Part shown: positions 37,801 through 47,473 of the stretch, one piece after another
Numbering within the stretch: position 1 is the first letter of the stretch
Layout of the letters: each line of letters begins with the position of its first letter
From: Isoperla grammatica
Lineage: Eukaryota > Arthropoda > Insecta > Plecoptera > Perlodidae
Assembly (NCBI GenBank): GCA_945910005.1
Contig: OX246741.1
Coordinates: forward strand, 45,732,918 to 45,796,917
Length of the DNA stretch: 64,000 bases
Direction of reading: 5' to 3'
The notes under the pieces: generated by a model
The model's input: only the letters and a program-made list of their open reading frames with translations
What the model was told of the DNA's origin: nothing
Database searches by the model: none
Made by a program: the position numbers and the translations under genes

Positions 37801-37885
37801 GAGTTAAATGATCTCAATTTTACCGTTATTACAAGCAGAATGTAAGGCCGACCACCCATAGGAGTCTTGGATGTTAATGTAGGCC
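34806..37885 (-). pseudogene. Decayed continuation of the ankyrin-repeat array
   Basis: The same 222-bp ankyrin double unit as in the NACHT gene continues past its stop codon. Markers equivalent to GAGCCTGTATGTC (+ strand) recur near 37,777, 37,553, 37,333, 37,108 and 36,889, then after an insertion at 35,266, 35,030 and 34,818. Translation on the minus strand gives recognisable pieces such as GWSALHNACDNGNTEVMELL (37,146-36,841) and GWSALHYVCDNGNSEIIELL (35,507-35,268). Stops and small indels interrupt every unit or two. Either the gene once had at least eleven units and was truncated, or some pieces remain as spliced exons. Without transcripts the former seems likelier. Confidence 0.85.
35446..36844. 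mobile_element. 1.4-kb insertion inside the ankyrin array with ~355-bp internal tandem repeats
   Basis: Neighbouring ankyrin units read TTCACTATCACACAG without a break, but here TTCACTA (ending 35,445) and TCACACAG (from 36,845) are 1.4 kb apart. The insertion therefore lies precisely between A and T and its right end reads CTAA, as in Helitrons. A 5' TC and a clear terminal hairpin are not evident. Inside are two to three direct repeats of about 355 bp (near 35,575, 35,931 and 36,290) sharing CATTGTAGC, GGTGGAACACTGTAAAAATGA and AAACAATATTTTTTTAT. The right part (36,680-36,840) has a CCAAATCCGTC...ACACAC...CAGACAAAG tail reminiscent of RTE-type LINE 3' ends, then CCGCTTCGCTACGCTC. Confidence 0.65.
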
Positions 37886-40800
37886 CTACTCCAATAAAGA
37901 TTCGTCCTCCAGCCTTACGATGAGAGCCTTAACAGTATCTACACTGGCATGCTTACTCATACTCAGTATATGAAGCGGTGTTTGATTGCTGATTGTACGA
38001 GCCTGTATGTCCCCGCCCTTAGATATGAGGAGTTCCATGACCTCAGTGTTACCGTTATTACAAGCATAATGTAAGGCCGACCAACCATTGAAGTCCTTTG
38101 TGTTAATGTATTCAGATAAAGGTTTGCCCTCCAGCCTTACGATGAGAGCCTTAACGGTATCCACACTGGCATGGTTACTCATACTCAGTATATGAAGCGG
38201 TGTTTGATTGCTGATTGTACGAGCCTGTATGTCCCCGCCCTTAGATATGAGGAGTTCCATGACCTCAGTGTTACCGTTTTCACAAGAACAATGTAAGGCC
38301 GACAAACCATGGGAGTCTTTTGTGTTAATGTAGTCAGATAAAGGTTTGCCCTCCAGCCTTACAATGAGAGACCTAACGGCATTATCACTTGCATATACAC
38401 TTTTACACAGGATATGAAGCGGTGTTTGATTGTTGTTTGTACGAGCCTGTATGTCTCCACCTTTGGATACGAGTAACGTTATGGCTTGTGTGATGTTTTT
38501 AGTCATCTTGGCAGCGAGGTGTAGTGCAGAATCCCCAATTATGTCTCGTGCGTTGATGTATTTAGCAACCGTTTCTCTAACACGCTCAAGAGTTGAAACC
38601 GGGGATTGACAAGAAGTCGATACCTCGTGCGATGGTGGAGATTGCGAGTTGATTTCGGAAATGAGTGCTTCCATATTTTTTACTAGATGTTTAGCGTCTT
38701 TCACCATGTCATGTTTATAAGCGATGTGCAACCAGGTACCTGATGATGGCATTGTATTATTGTTTCCGAGAACACGCAACAGACGTTTTTTTGTCGATCT
38801 CATTTTGTTGATATTATTGTCGTCACGTTCTATTGGCCACTGCGCATGTAAGAGTTCGAAGGCTTGCCAAGACTCACTGTGGCTAGCGTACTCCAGCGCA
38901 TTCAAGCCCAATACTTTGTCGTCCTGGTAAAATGTCGCCTTGTGCTTCAATAGAACCTGCACCATGCTTGGAATGTCCGTGCGTATCCTAGCGTCCCTGT
39001 CTGCCGCTGCCAGATGCAATGCGGTGCGACCGCCCAGGTCTGTGACGTTGACGTCTTCCTTCCCTGCAGACAACAATGACGTCACCGTCTGTAGATCCTG
39101 GTTGACCACAGCCGTGAGCAGCTCGGAGTTCCTTGCAAGCATCAGGTCCACAAGTCGGCGAATCAATTTGAATTCATCACTTAACAAGATCTTTCGAAGG
39201 AAAACTTTGTTTTTTGCGTAATTCTGAGATAACCATAGTGCTGCGAAATATTCCGCGAAGGCTCTGTGTAAGAAGATTGGTTTACCATTAACAATGTTTG
39301 TAATAATACCGGCCCTGTATGCATAGGTGCTTATGTCGTCCAGTATCTCCACTTGTTGCGCTTTGATTTTTAGACTGTTGTGTAACTCCTCAACGTCGAA
39401 CAGAAGTATGATGGAAGCCCGCATATGGCATTTGGAAAAGTTTTTTAAAGCAATATTTTCTTCATAGGTATTATCATATAGTTTGCTCAAACCTATTTTA
39501 TCTAAATAAATTTTAAATTTCTTGGACACAACCTGTTCAAACATTGTGACAATATCGAGTTTGTCAGGTACATCAGCTGTTGTTTTTTGTACTTTAAAGT
39601 AATCCGAGTAAACCTCCGCCACCATCATTGTCAAAAGTGGTGTTCCCATGAATTCTCTGCCAATGTCATCTAAAGAATACGCTATTAAATTTATTAGTTT
39701 TTTTATAGGTTCTTCCAGTTGATAGTTTGTTGTTGAGGTTGTTATATCTTTTTTCCAAAATTTCTTAAAGAATATTATTTGATCTTCTTCACTGAATTTT
39801 CTTATAGTGAAAGTGAGCGTTTGTAAGTGTGATTCCAAGCGATGTTTAAGTGCGTGCCGTGATGTTATGTAAATCTTGCATGTTGTAGTTTTGAGCAAGC
39901 TAGTGATCAAGGACATAGCCCTTTCTGTGTAATTTGGCGCTACCTCGTCCACACCGTCGAGAAACAACACGCACTTCCCCTTCCCCATCATGAATCGAAA
40001 TAAACCACCCTCCAATTTAGTCTCTCTGATGTTAACAGCCAAAGACAAAAACTTGACAGCGTCATCACTAAACTGGTTTAGGTTCTCGATGTGATCCTTC
40101 AGGTCGACTCGGATGACCCAGTGCAAAGGATGGGCCTTCTTGGTCTCCCTGGCGAGGTGGGTGACGAATGTACTCTTCCCCATTCCGGCCTCGGCACAGA
40201 TGATAATCACTCTACCTTCCAGGTCGAGTGCGGTGCTGGGATTGTACAGGGTCGGATTTTCTTCTTTTATGAATTCGTTGATAATATCAACGCTGCCTCT
40301 AGTGTTCAACCACTCGAGATTTCCTTCGGAACACATCCTAAGCTCATGCAAGTTACCTTTATGTTTAACCGCATTCCTGATATTCTCGTTGGTACATTCC
40401 GATCCTACCACGAAGTGGCGACAAGGAGAGTCCCTACTGAAGTCTGTAAAATAAGCAACCTTTGCCTCTGCTGGAACTAATTTCTGCAAATCCTGCGCCG
40501 TTATATTACGTACGAAGTACTTATCTGAGTTATTTGCTTTAAGAATGTCTTTGTTTAACCGCGTTCGCCTCTCCAGAGTTCGAGGAATGTAGTAAGAAAT
40601 TGGCTCCTCGAGTAGAGGTCCAAGCAACACGAATCCTGTGGAGAAGCATTTCTTGACTAAATCATCATTTAAAACATCAGAAACTAAATCAGTACCCTTC
40701 TGCAGCAGGTCCCTCATTTTAACTATTTTATCTTGGAATAAAACGTCAGTGTCTTCCAACTGTACTTGACATTCGGTGTCTAGGTGTGATATCGTAATCG

Positions 40801-42094
40801 TGTCTTGAATCTCACAACACTCAACAGATTTACGCATACGTTTCTTTAGATTTGCTGTAAATGCATCATTCGAAGCAGACACAATGATAATTTTTTTTTT
40901 ACAGTCGTTCTCGAATTGTTGACTTAAAGTTGTGCACATTGCTTGATGCTCATCACTGGAGTCACTGACGATCACCAGCCTCTTGTTCCTATTTCGTCTC
41001 CATTTCGACATCCAGTCATCGGGTTCTTTCAATAAAGAATCCAAATCAAGAACGTTTGTTTCATGGTCATTTACTTTCTGAAACGAATGCACGAGTTTTG
41101 TGCAACAAAGTTTTATGCACGATGGCAAGGGACTAATATGCACAAGGCTATACTTATCAATGTTTTTTATATCGAAAAGATGTTCATCCTGAAAATGTAT
41201 GCTGTTTATATAGAATCGTTTTACATCTTGCGTTGCGAGTGAGGTTATTCGGAAATCATTTAATATTTGATCCAATAGGTCGCTGTCTTTAGTTAAACTC
41301 GTCTTACTCTTACGCCACCATTGACTGATTGAGTGTATGTAACTCTGACATAATTGGTCAATATCCGGGTTAACCATGGGATAACACATCGACAGTTCAC
41401 TTTTGATAAGTTCTGTCATTTGCTCGAAGGAGGCTTGCCTAGTTAACAATATGCAGGCATCCATAAAATCTTTGACATCCTCAACGTCATCGTGCTCACT
41501 CGTTAGATGTTCAAAGATATCTTCATCGCAATTTTCTTTGTAATTAAAACTAAATATTAACCCTGTCTGTAGGTTTGACTTGAAAAAGGTGTCTATTTTG
41601 CTACTGTCGAAAAGTGTCTTACGCTCCTCAACTCTTTTGGACAAATCATTATGCGTTTTCGCGTTAGTGTACAAACAAAATGTACTGTTTTGTATTGTAC
41701 AGCCTTCGAATAAGGATTGGCTGGAAGCGTTTTTTATTAGCTCCTTTATTTCAACGTATGATTTTAAGTATTTCCTTAGTGAGAAGTCATGTTTACCCTT
41801 TAGTTGATCAATACCAAGCATGGCAGAATCCAAGTGCTTCAACTGAATGTAGCACGTCTGCCACACATGGGGATTGTCCTCGGTCTTAAACTTCACAAAC
41901 ACGTCGTCCCAGGCCCCAACCTTGTCCACATTTGACGCCAGGTGGAACTCGGTGACGATCTTGCTGTTCTTGAGACGCAAGAATAGTAAAGCGAGGAATC
42001 TTATTTCAAACTTTGTTCCTGATTCTGTTGCGCGACCCGTTTTGTTATCGTAGGTGTTCGGGGTTACAGCGGCGACGCTAGAAAATAAAACCAT
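37886..42094 (-). CDS. NACHT/STAND NTPase with PD-(D/E)XK nuclease-like N-terminus and ankyrin repeats
   Basis: This is an uninterrupted frame of 1,402 residues. Residues 26-90 resemble a Cap4-like (DUF4297-type) PD-(D/E)XK nuclease: E49, then GAWDDVFV with D63/D64, then YIQLKH with Q84-x-K86. Residues 370-410 (RLVIVSDSS...KIIIVSAS) look like a Rossmann-type segment. The NACHT module has Walker A AEAGMGKST (K640), Walker B LFLDGVDE (D713, D716, E717), the YITSR sensor (742-746) and the distal FLHRAFAEYFAA motif (941-952). Ankyrin repeats fill about 990-1,400, the last in 74-residue double units. STAND proteins oligomerise when their repeat domain binds a trigger, so a cytoplasmic defence or stress sensor is inferred, not shown. 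The last unit diverges and stops at 37,886 where a small indel shifts the frame, so the C-terminus may be truncated. The listed ATG lies within intron-like sequence: TTTTCTAG just after it is a good splice acceptor, so the true exon may start at 42,077. Confidence 0.88.
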   Translation of the reverse strand: MVLFSSVAAVTPNTYDNKTGRATESGTKFEIRFLALLFLRLKNSKIVTEFHLASNVDKVGAWDDVFVKFKTEDNPHVWQTCYIQLKHLDSAMLGIDQLKGKHDFSLRKYLKSYVEIKELIKNASSQSLFEGCTIQNSTFCLYTNAKTHNDLSKRVEERKTLFDSSKIDTFFKSNLQTGLIFSFNYKENCDEDIFEHLTSEHDDVEDVKDFMDACILLTRQASFEQMTELIKSELSMCYPMVNPDIDQLCQSYIHSISQWWRKSKTSLTKDSDLLDQILNDFRITSLATQDVKRFYINSIHFQDEHLFDIKNIDKYSLVHISPLPSCIKLCCTKLVHSFQKVNDHETNVLDLDSLLKEPDDWMSKWRRNRNKRLVIVSDSSDEHQAMCTTLSQQFENDCKKKIIIVSASNDAFTANLKKRMRKSVECCEIQDTITISHLDTECQVQLEDTDVLFQDKIVKMRDLLQKGTDLVSDVLNDDLVKKCFSTGFVLLGPLLEEPISYYIPRTLERRTRLNKDILKANNSDKYFVRNITAQDLQKLVPAEAKVAYFTDFSRDSPCRHFVVGSECTNENIRNAVKHKGNLHELRMCSEGNLEWLNTRGSVDIINEFIKEENPTLYNPSTALDLEGRVIIICAEAGMGKSTFVTHLARETKKAHPLHWVIRVDLKDHIENLNQFSDDAVKFLSLAVNIRETKLEGGLFRFMMGKGKCVLFLDGVDEVAPNYTERAMSLITSLLKTTTCKIYITSRHALKHRLESHLQTLTFTIRKFSEEDQIIFFKKFWKKDITTSTTNYQLEEPIKKLINLIAYSLDDIGREFMGTPLLTMMVAEVYSDYFKVQKTTADVPDKLDIVTMFEQVVSKKFKIYLDKIGLSKLYDNTYEENIALKNFSKCHMRASIILLFDVEELHNSLKIKAQQVEILDDISTYAYRAGIITNIVNGKPIFLHRAFAEYFAALWLSQNYAKNKVFLRKILLSDEFKLIRRLVDLMLARNSELLTAVVNQDLQTVTSLLSAGKEDVNVTDLGGRTALHLAAADRDARIRTDIPSMVQVLLKHKATFYQDDKVLGLNALEYASHSESWQAFELLHAQWPIERDDNNINKMRSTKKRLLRVLGNNNTMPSSGTWLHIAYKHDMVKDAKHLVKNMEALISEINSQSPPSHEVSTSCQSPVSTLERVRETVAKYINARDIIGDSALHLAAKMTKNITQAITLLVSKGGDIQARTNNNQTPLHILCKSVYASDNAVRSLIVRLEGKPLSDYINTKDSHGLSALHCSCENGNTEVMELLISKGGDIQARTISNQTPLHILSMSNHASVDTVKALIVRLEGKPLSEYINTKDFNGWSALHYACNNGNTEVMELLISKGGDIQARTISNQTPLHILSMSKHASVDTVKALIVRLEDESLLE
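42077..42094 (-). promoter_or_regulatory. Candidate splice acceptor at the 5' edge of the NACHT exon
   Basis: On the minus strand the first bases of the frame read ATGGTTTTATTTTCTAG before CGTCGCC. A T-rich tract ending in CTAG is a typical metazoan 3' splice site. If used, the apparent start codon is intronic, and the protein gains a different N-terminus from an upstream exon that I could not identify. Confidence 0.5.
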
Positions 42095-42269
42095 AAATAT
42101 TATACAGGCAATTTTACGGCCAGTTTAGAGGGCGCTGACATCTTTGACGTCCGCCATTACGACCATTCTACTTTCTCAATACACAGCCTTCTCGACGGGA
42201 TAATCCGCGATAGAATCTCAGTTTGAACCGACGTCTAAGAAGGCTGTGCCTCAATGTAACCCGCATAGA

Positions 42270-42990
42270 CCTATTAGAAGTGGACTGAGTGCGCGCCTAC
42301 ACCTGCCGAGCTAACCTTTGCAGCCAAGCAGCGAGGAGTAGGGGAACATTTCTCGGAACTCGATGGCGGCACTGAGCATGCGCATTGCGTAGTGTACCGC
42401 GTGGCCGTAAGACAACTGTACGCGCACAATGTACGACAAGACTCGGAAAAAGATCCAATAAGAACGCTTAGAAAACACATCACACTACTGTTATTTATTT
42501 TATGGCATTTTATTTATATATGGCAACTTGTTTTCTCAATTATATAGCACATCAGTATTAAATCTTTAAAAAAGTGTAATTTCCTGAGTGTAGATGATTG
42601 GAAATAAAATTTTTGTAGGTTTCTGTAAATGTAAGTTTACGTTTAGGTTTATGAAAACTGTTTTGAACTTCATATTTCTATGGGTTTTGGTGGTCATTAT
42701 TTCGAATATATTTCATTTTATTTTTTATTTATTAAGTAATATAATTTTTTGATCTCTCAGTTCATTGGAATTACAGAAGTGCAAAATACCAAGGATTATT
42801 GTATTATGAATATATGAAACGTTTTCTTCCCGTGTCTTGACGTACAGTTGTGCGCGGAACACGAGCTCAAACCTTACCGCCACACGGTTCGCTACGTAAT
42901 GCGCATGATCAGTGCCGCCATTGAGTTCCAGGAATTCGGCCGAGGTTGGCTGCACGGAAAAGTCCGACCACTCACTCCACCCCTTACTAA
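42270..42990. promoter_or_regulatory. Palindromic GC-rich module with YY1- and NRF1-like motifs upstream of the NACHT gene
   Basis: The left arm (about 42,272-42,470) contains GGAACTCGATGGCGGCACTG directly followed by AGCATGCGCATTGCGTAG. The right arm (about 42,850-42,985) is an inverted copy with few changes over about 60 bp, then weaker similarity to the outer GTGGA(C/G)TGAGTG. ATGGCGGC is the YY1 core and GCATGCGC an NRF1 half-palindrome. In animals these mark TATA-less promoters. The module lies 0.2-0.9 kb upstream of the minus-strand NACHT gene. It may be its promoter, a bidirectional promoter, or a foldback element carrying promoter motifs. Confidence 0.5.
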
Positions 42991-43039
42991 CTCTATGGTA
43001 ACCCGTCAAAATTCTAGAAATCTAGAAAAGCAACAATAA

Positions 43040-43710
43040 CCACAACTCCTTCCTGTGGTGTAGCCGCAATGTTTGATACCGGGAGGGGTGAACAACAACA
43101 ATCACAACTCAGTACTGTGTTGTGGCCGCCATGTTTGATGCCGGGAGAAGCGAACAACAACAACCTCTTCTTACCCATGTGTTGTAGCCGCCAAGTTTAA
43201 TGACCGTTGTTTTGTAGCTGCAATGTTTAATGATCTTTGTTTTGTGACTGCAAAGTTTAATGATCGTTGTTTTGTGGCCGCCATGTTTAAGTTTAACGAT
43301 CTTTGTTTTGTAGCCGCCATGATAAGTGATCTTTGTTTTCTGGCCGCCATGTTAAATAATCATTGTTTTGTGACTGCAAAAATGAATGATCGTTGTTTTG
43401 TGGCCGCCATGTTTAATGATCTTTGTTTTGTAGTCGCCATGTTAAATAATCGTTGTTTTGTGGCCGCCATGTTTAATAATCTTAGTTTTGTAGCCGCCAT
43501 GTTTAATGATCGTTGTTTTGTGGCCGCCATGTTTAATGATCGTTGTTTTGTGACCGCCATGTATAATGATGGTGGTTTTGTCGCCGTCATGTTTAATGCC
43601 AAGAGGGGCGAACAACAACAACCACTACTCACCCATGTGTTGTGGCCGCCATGTTTAATGACCCATGTGTTGTGGCCGCCATGTGTTATGCCGGGAGGGG
43701 CGAACAACCC
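43040..43710. repeat. 30-bp / 62-bp minisatellite with YY1/Pho-like motifs (copy 2 array)
   Basis: The outer units resemble the 62-bp repeat at 1-650. The central part (about 43,190-43,590) has amplified a 30-bp version, ATGTTTAATGAT(C/G)(T/G)TTGTTTTGTGGCCGCC and variants. Because 30 is a multiple of three, it keeps a 183-codon frame open that reads as repeated MFNDRCFVAA. That frame is most simply a repeat artefact. Every unit bears GCCGCCATGTT. Confidence 0.85.
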
Positions 43711-46700
43711 TCGCCTCTCGATCTTCCGTCCATCCCTGGTGCAGCTTTCTGTAACGAGGGTTCATTGCGGTTAGTCTGTGCTACTCACCATTGCTCTAAT
43801 ATTTTATAATACCACACTTGCACAGCTGGGCATGGAAAAGTAATTTACCATACCTCAGATGTAAAACTAACATACCTAATTTGTTTTATAACTTTTTTTA
43901 GTCCAGCCCACTTTTTCCAATACTTGGCTTTGCCATTAAATTGGTTATCATATGTTTAAGGGTTGGAATTTTTGTCGGGTAGTTTTATTTGTTAATTTTC
44001 AAAGTCATTTGTATAAATGCACACTTCAAAACGATTTTCCGAAAAATGTCTTTAATATTCAATGATAATATAGATTGCAGGCACGCATAATAATAATATA
44101 GGTATGTATGACTAAGGATTGTCTATCAAGGTTCTGACTCTTGCTATATAAACGTGGGTTATAACCAGCAAGGTAAAGAAGACATAAGTCACATTTGTAA
44201 AAATACATTGAACAATAAATCCAAGAAAATGTTACATAACTTTCAAAGTTTACGACAAGTGTATCACTCAGCCATTGATTGAAATGGTGATAATTAGGTT
44301 AAAAAAGAAAATTTGGAAGTACTCTCTGAACATTGAAACTTAAATGGATGGCTTGTAGATTACTGGCTATTCGTGATCGCAAAACTTCGATACGCCCCTA
44401 GCGGACAAAATTGCCACTGAACTAACGGGTATAATGCTCTGTTTGCGGATTCTCGCACAAGGTACACGGTTCTTATCTCATTCTAGCTGTTATACTATTC
44501 ATTTTGAAATAAAAGTTATTTCAAAATCACAGCCCCAGTAGTTTACTTGTTGTAACAATTCACCAAAGAATCGGAAAATGATCCAAATTCTGATTGTTCT
44601 CTCAACTTCAATTGCCGAAAAACTAATGATCGGATTTTGACGAGATTTTCTTAACAATATGAGCCAATAATGTGAGATAATAAAGAAATATATATTTTTA
44701 ATAGAAAGTTCCCCGAACGAAAATTAAAAGAATGCACTAACACAGAGTGCATAGTTTCACGGCCCCAACCGTTGCTTTTGAGGTTCAACCGCTGCACCCT
44801 GCATATTAGGTCATGTTATGAATTTTTGTTAGGGTAGTTTCTATTTTAACTGTTTGAATTTTTATCATCTCATATACTTGATACATATTCTTAATGAAGT
44901 CTTGTCCTAATCTGATCATTATTTTTTCGAAAATTTAAGTTAAGAGAACCTTAAGCAATATGCTCATTTTCCAATGCTTTGCGTGAATTGTTAACAGGTA
45001 AACTGCTGGGTCTATTATTTTGAAATAACGTTTATGAAGACTATTGGCATGTACGCTAAATACGCTTTACTATAAGTTTTTCCTTCAAAACGAATAGTAT
45101 AACAGCTAGAACGAGATAAGTGATCTACGTTTCAGCAATACCGCCAATGTCACGCTAAGAAGTTAACCCGGCACGACCGCCATATTGAAAAGTGACGTCA
45201 CTCTCAAACGTCCTTGAGAGTGCGAATAAAGTTAGAGACAAAGCTACGACCAGTATTACCAAGCAAGAAGCAATTGCTGATAATAACATCATGATGTGAC
45301 TCTCCAATTAGTGCAAAGAGATTATGAACAGTGGATCTTGGTGATAATCTTGCTTTATTAATAGATCGAACAAGTCAGGTTGATATTATATACTTATCAC
45401 TTATATTAAACATCAAATATCGTCTTGTTTGCCAAAAGTTTAAAATTTCTTCTTAAATTGTTATAGTAATTTGTTTACTAAGCCACTATCTTACGTATTT
45501 TTGCACGAGCTTCTTTGACGTAAGATTATCCCCAGAATCATTGAATAAGTGAATACATCTATATATTTGGCATTCTGTCCGTATAATGTATTCTTATATA
45601 ATTGTTATTATTTTTTTGGTGATCCGTGTTTAAGATACTTTGTTATTCACGCCAACATTGCAATATCAGCTACAATTACACACGAGTTGCTGTGTCTTAG
45701 TAATGGCGTTCGCGATGGGGCTCCATCGTGATAATTAGCCGTACAAAATATATCTTGTTTAATTATACGTTTTGGGATTGTTAATTTTCCTTGTTATTTG
45801 AGAACGGGACAAACATTTAGTACAAAATAGGTAACTGATATTTAGCCGCCATTTATTGTCTTAATAACTCGAGAAACTAATTAACTTCTGTACCAATTTT
45901 TCCACAAAACTAATGGCGTTCAATTTACATCGAGGCTTGTGGATGGTCCAATTTCAATTTGATCGGACTCTACATTCGACCGCTATCGTGAAACAGAAAA
46001 AGAAAAAAAAAAAAGAACTAGTGCCATAATAGTAGAATGGAGACGCTCGCCATGCTCGCTTGATAAGTTAAAGACAATATGGCGTGATAAGTGGCATAAC
46101 ATAGTAAAGAACAAACCGAGGGGCACAAAATGCTGTAACTCCATGGTTGTCCTTGAAGCTCTTGTGTCGTAACGATATTTGTTGGAACTCGCTTCCGAAT
46201 CGGCGACACATATTTTACTCAAAACTACTGTTAAAAGATGGCCCCAGACAGTGTTAGACTTTAATGTAATGTGATGTTTATTGTCAAACACGTAACTTAA
46301 GACTGTTCAAGGTATTTAGCCTAACGAGTACAATACGAGCTAACATTCAGATTCTGCAAAATCTTACTAGATCAACCGAAGAAGCAATCGATAACATTTT
46401 AAAGTTCTCTCATGCAGTTAACCAGTTTAAAAGGATTTTAATAACAAGATAACTACATTCTCCTAACAAAGATAAGCACTGATAACCTTGATGTTTTCTG
46501 CGTTTAAACATCAATCAACGAATTTAAAGGATCTAAAGACCAATTTTACCGTCAGGTATCGGGAGTTCTTTATGGTACATAGAAATACAGAGGTAAATGG
46601 TCAGTCAACACAATTGTACCATTAATCAATAATAACTCTTTGTTTATTCTTGTTCAAGTTTTGATGCGTTTTGACCAATGCTTCAGCTTATACTATGTTC

Positions 46701-47473
46701 CTTTGAACATCTACTGGAAAGTGTTTATTTAATTGGTGTGAATAAAACTTATTTCGAATATAAGTAACAGCTATTGAAACTAGTATTTAGACTTTAGGTG
46801 GGGGAAAGGGAGGAATTAATTTCCAGAGTCTCTAAAGGAGAATAGTACCTTTTTATATTGTGCTTAACTACAAAACTACCAGTTCATATCTGTAATAAAA
46901 CCATTGACTAGTCACTTATTAGAAATAAATCTTATGCTGAGTTGAGTGTTTGCTGGATTCTGGCATCCTGCTTCACTCCGTCTGAATTGCTACCCAACTA
47001 TTTAACTCACCGTCCGCCAATGCCCGCGTCGTCTCAACGGTCTATCCTCGGCGAGAACACAGATAAGAAGACTCTTGAAAACAGTCAGCCAGAATTGCTA
47101 GGCGTACTTCTACGATAAGAAAGATAGATTATTAGCAAATTGTTATCGTTTATATAATAAAAGTAGGTTATCTATATTGCAACATGAAGCAATGTACAAT
47201 TGGTGAACCATGGTAGATAGCTAAACTTGACTTCTTGGTATAGCAGAATGGATTGCTTTTAAATCTTAAAATGGTTACGTTTCGAGTAGGTTACACTACT
47301 CATCTATGAGATGCCTAGTCAAACGCCAGGATAAGTACAGGATTTGTTTTATTTCATGTTATTTTCAATAAGAAGAACAAACTCCATAGCAACCACAAAC
47401 AAATCCTATACTCTACTCGACTGTGCAAATACCTTCTCGATCTATCTCCACGCCGCGACTTTTCATTAATTGC

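Noticed and set aside
40091..40480. Plus-strand frames overlapping the NACHT gene
   Set aside because: They are antisense shadows of the strongly supported minus-strand coding sequence.
43223..43774. 183-codon frame of repeated MFNDRCFVAA
   Set aside because: A 30-bp tandem unit keeps the frame open automatically. Unit variants include many non-conservative changes and there is no sign of a gene around it.
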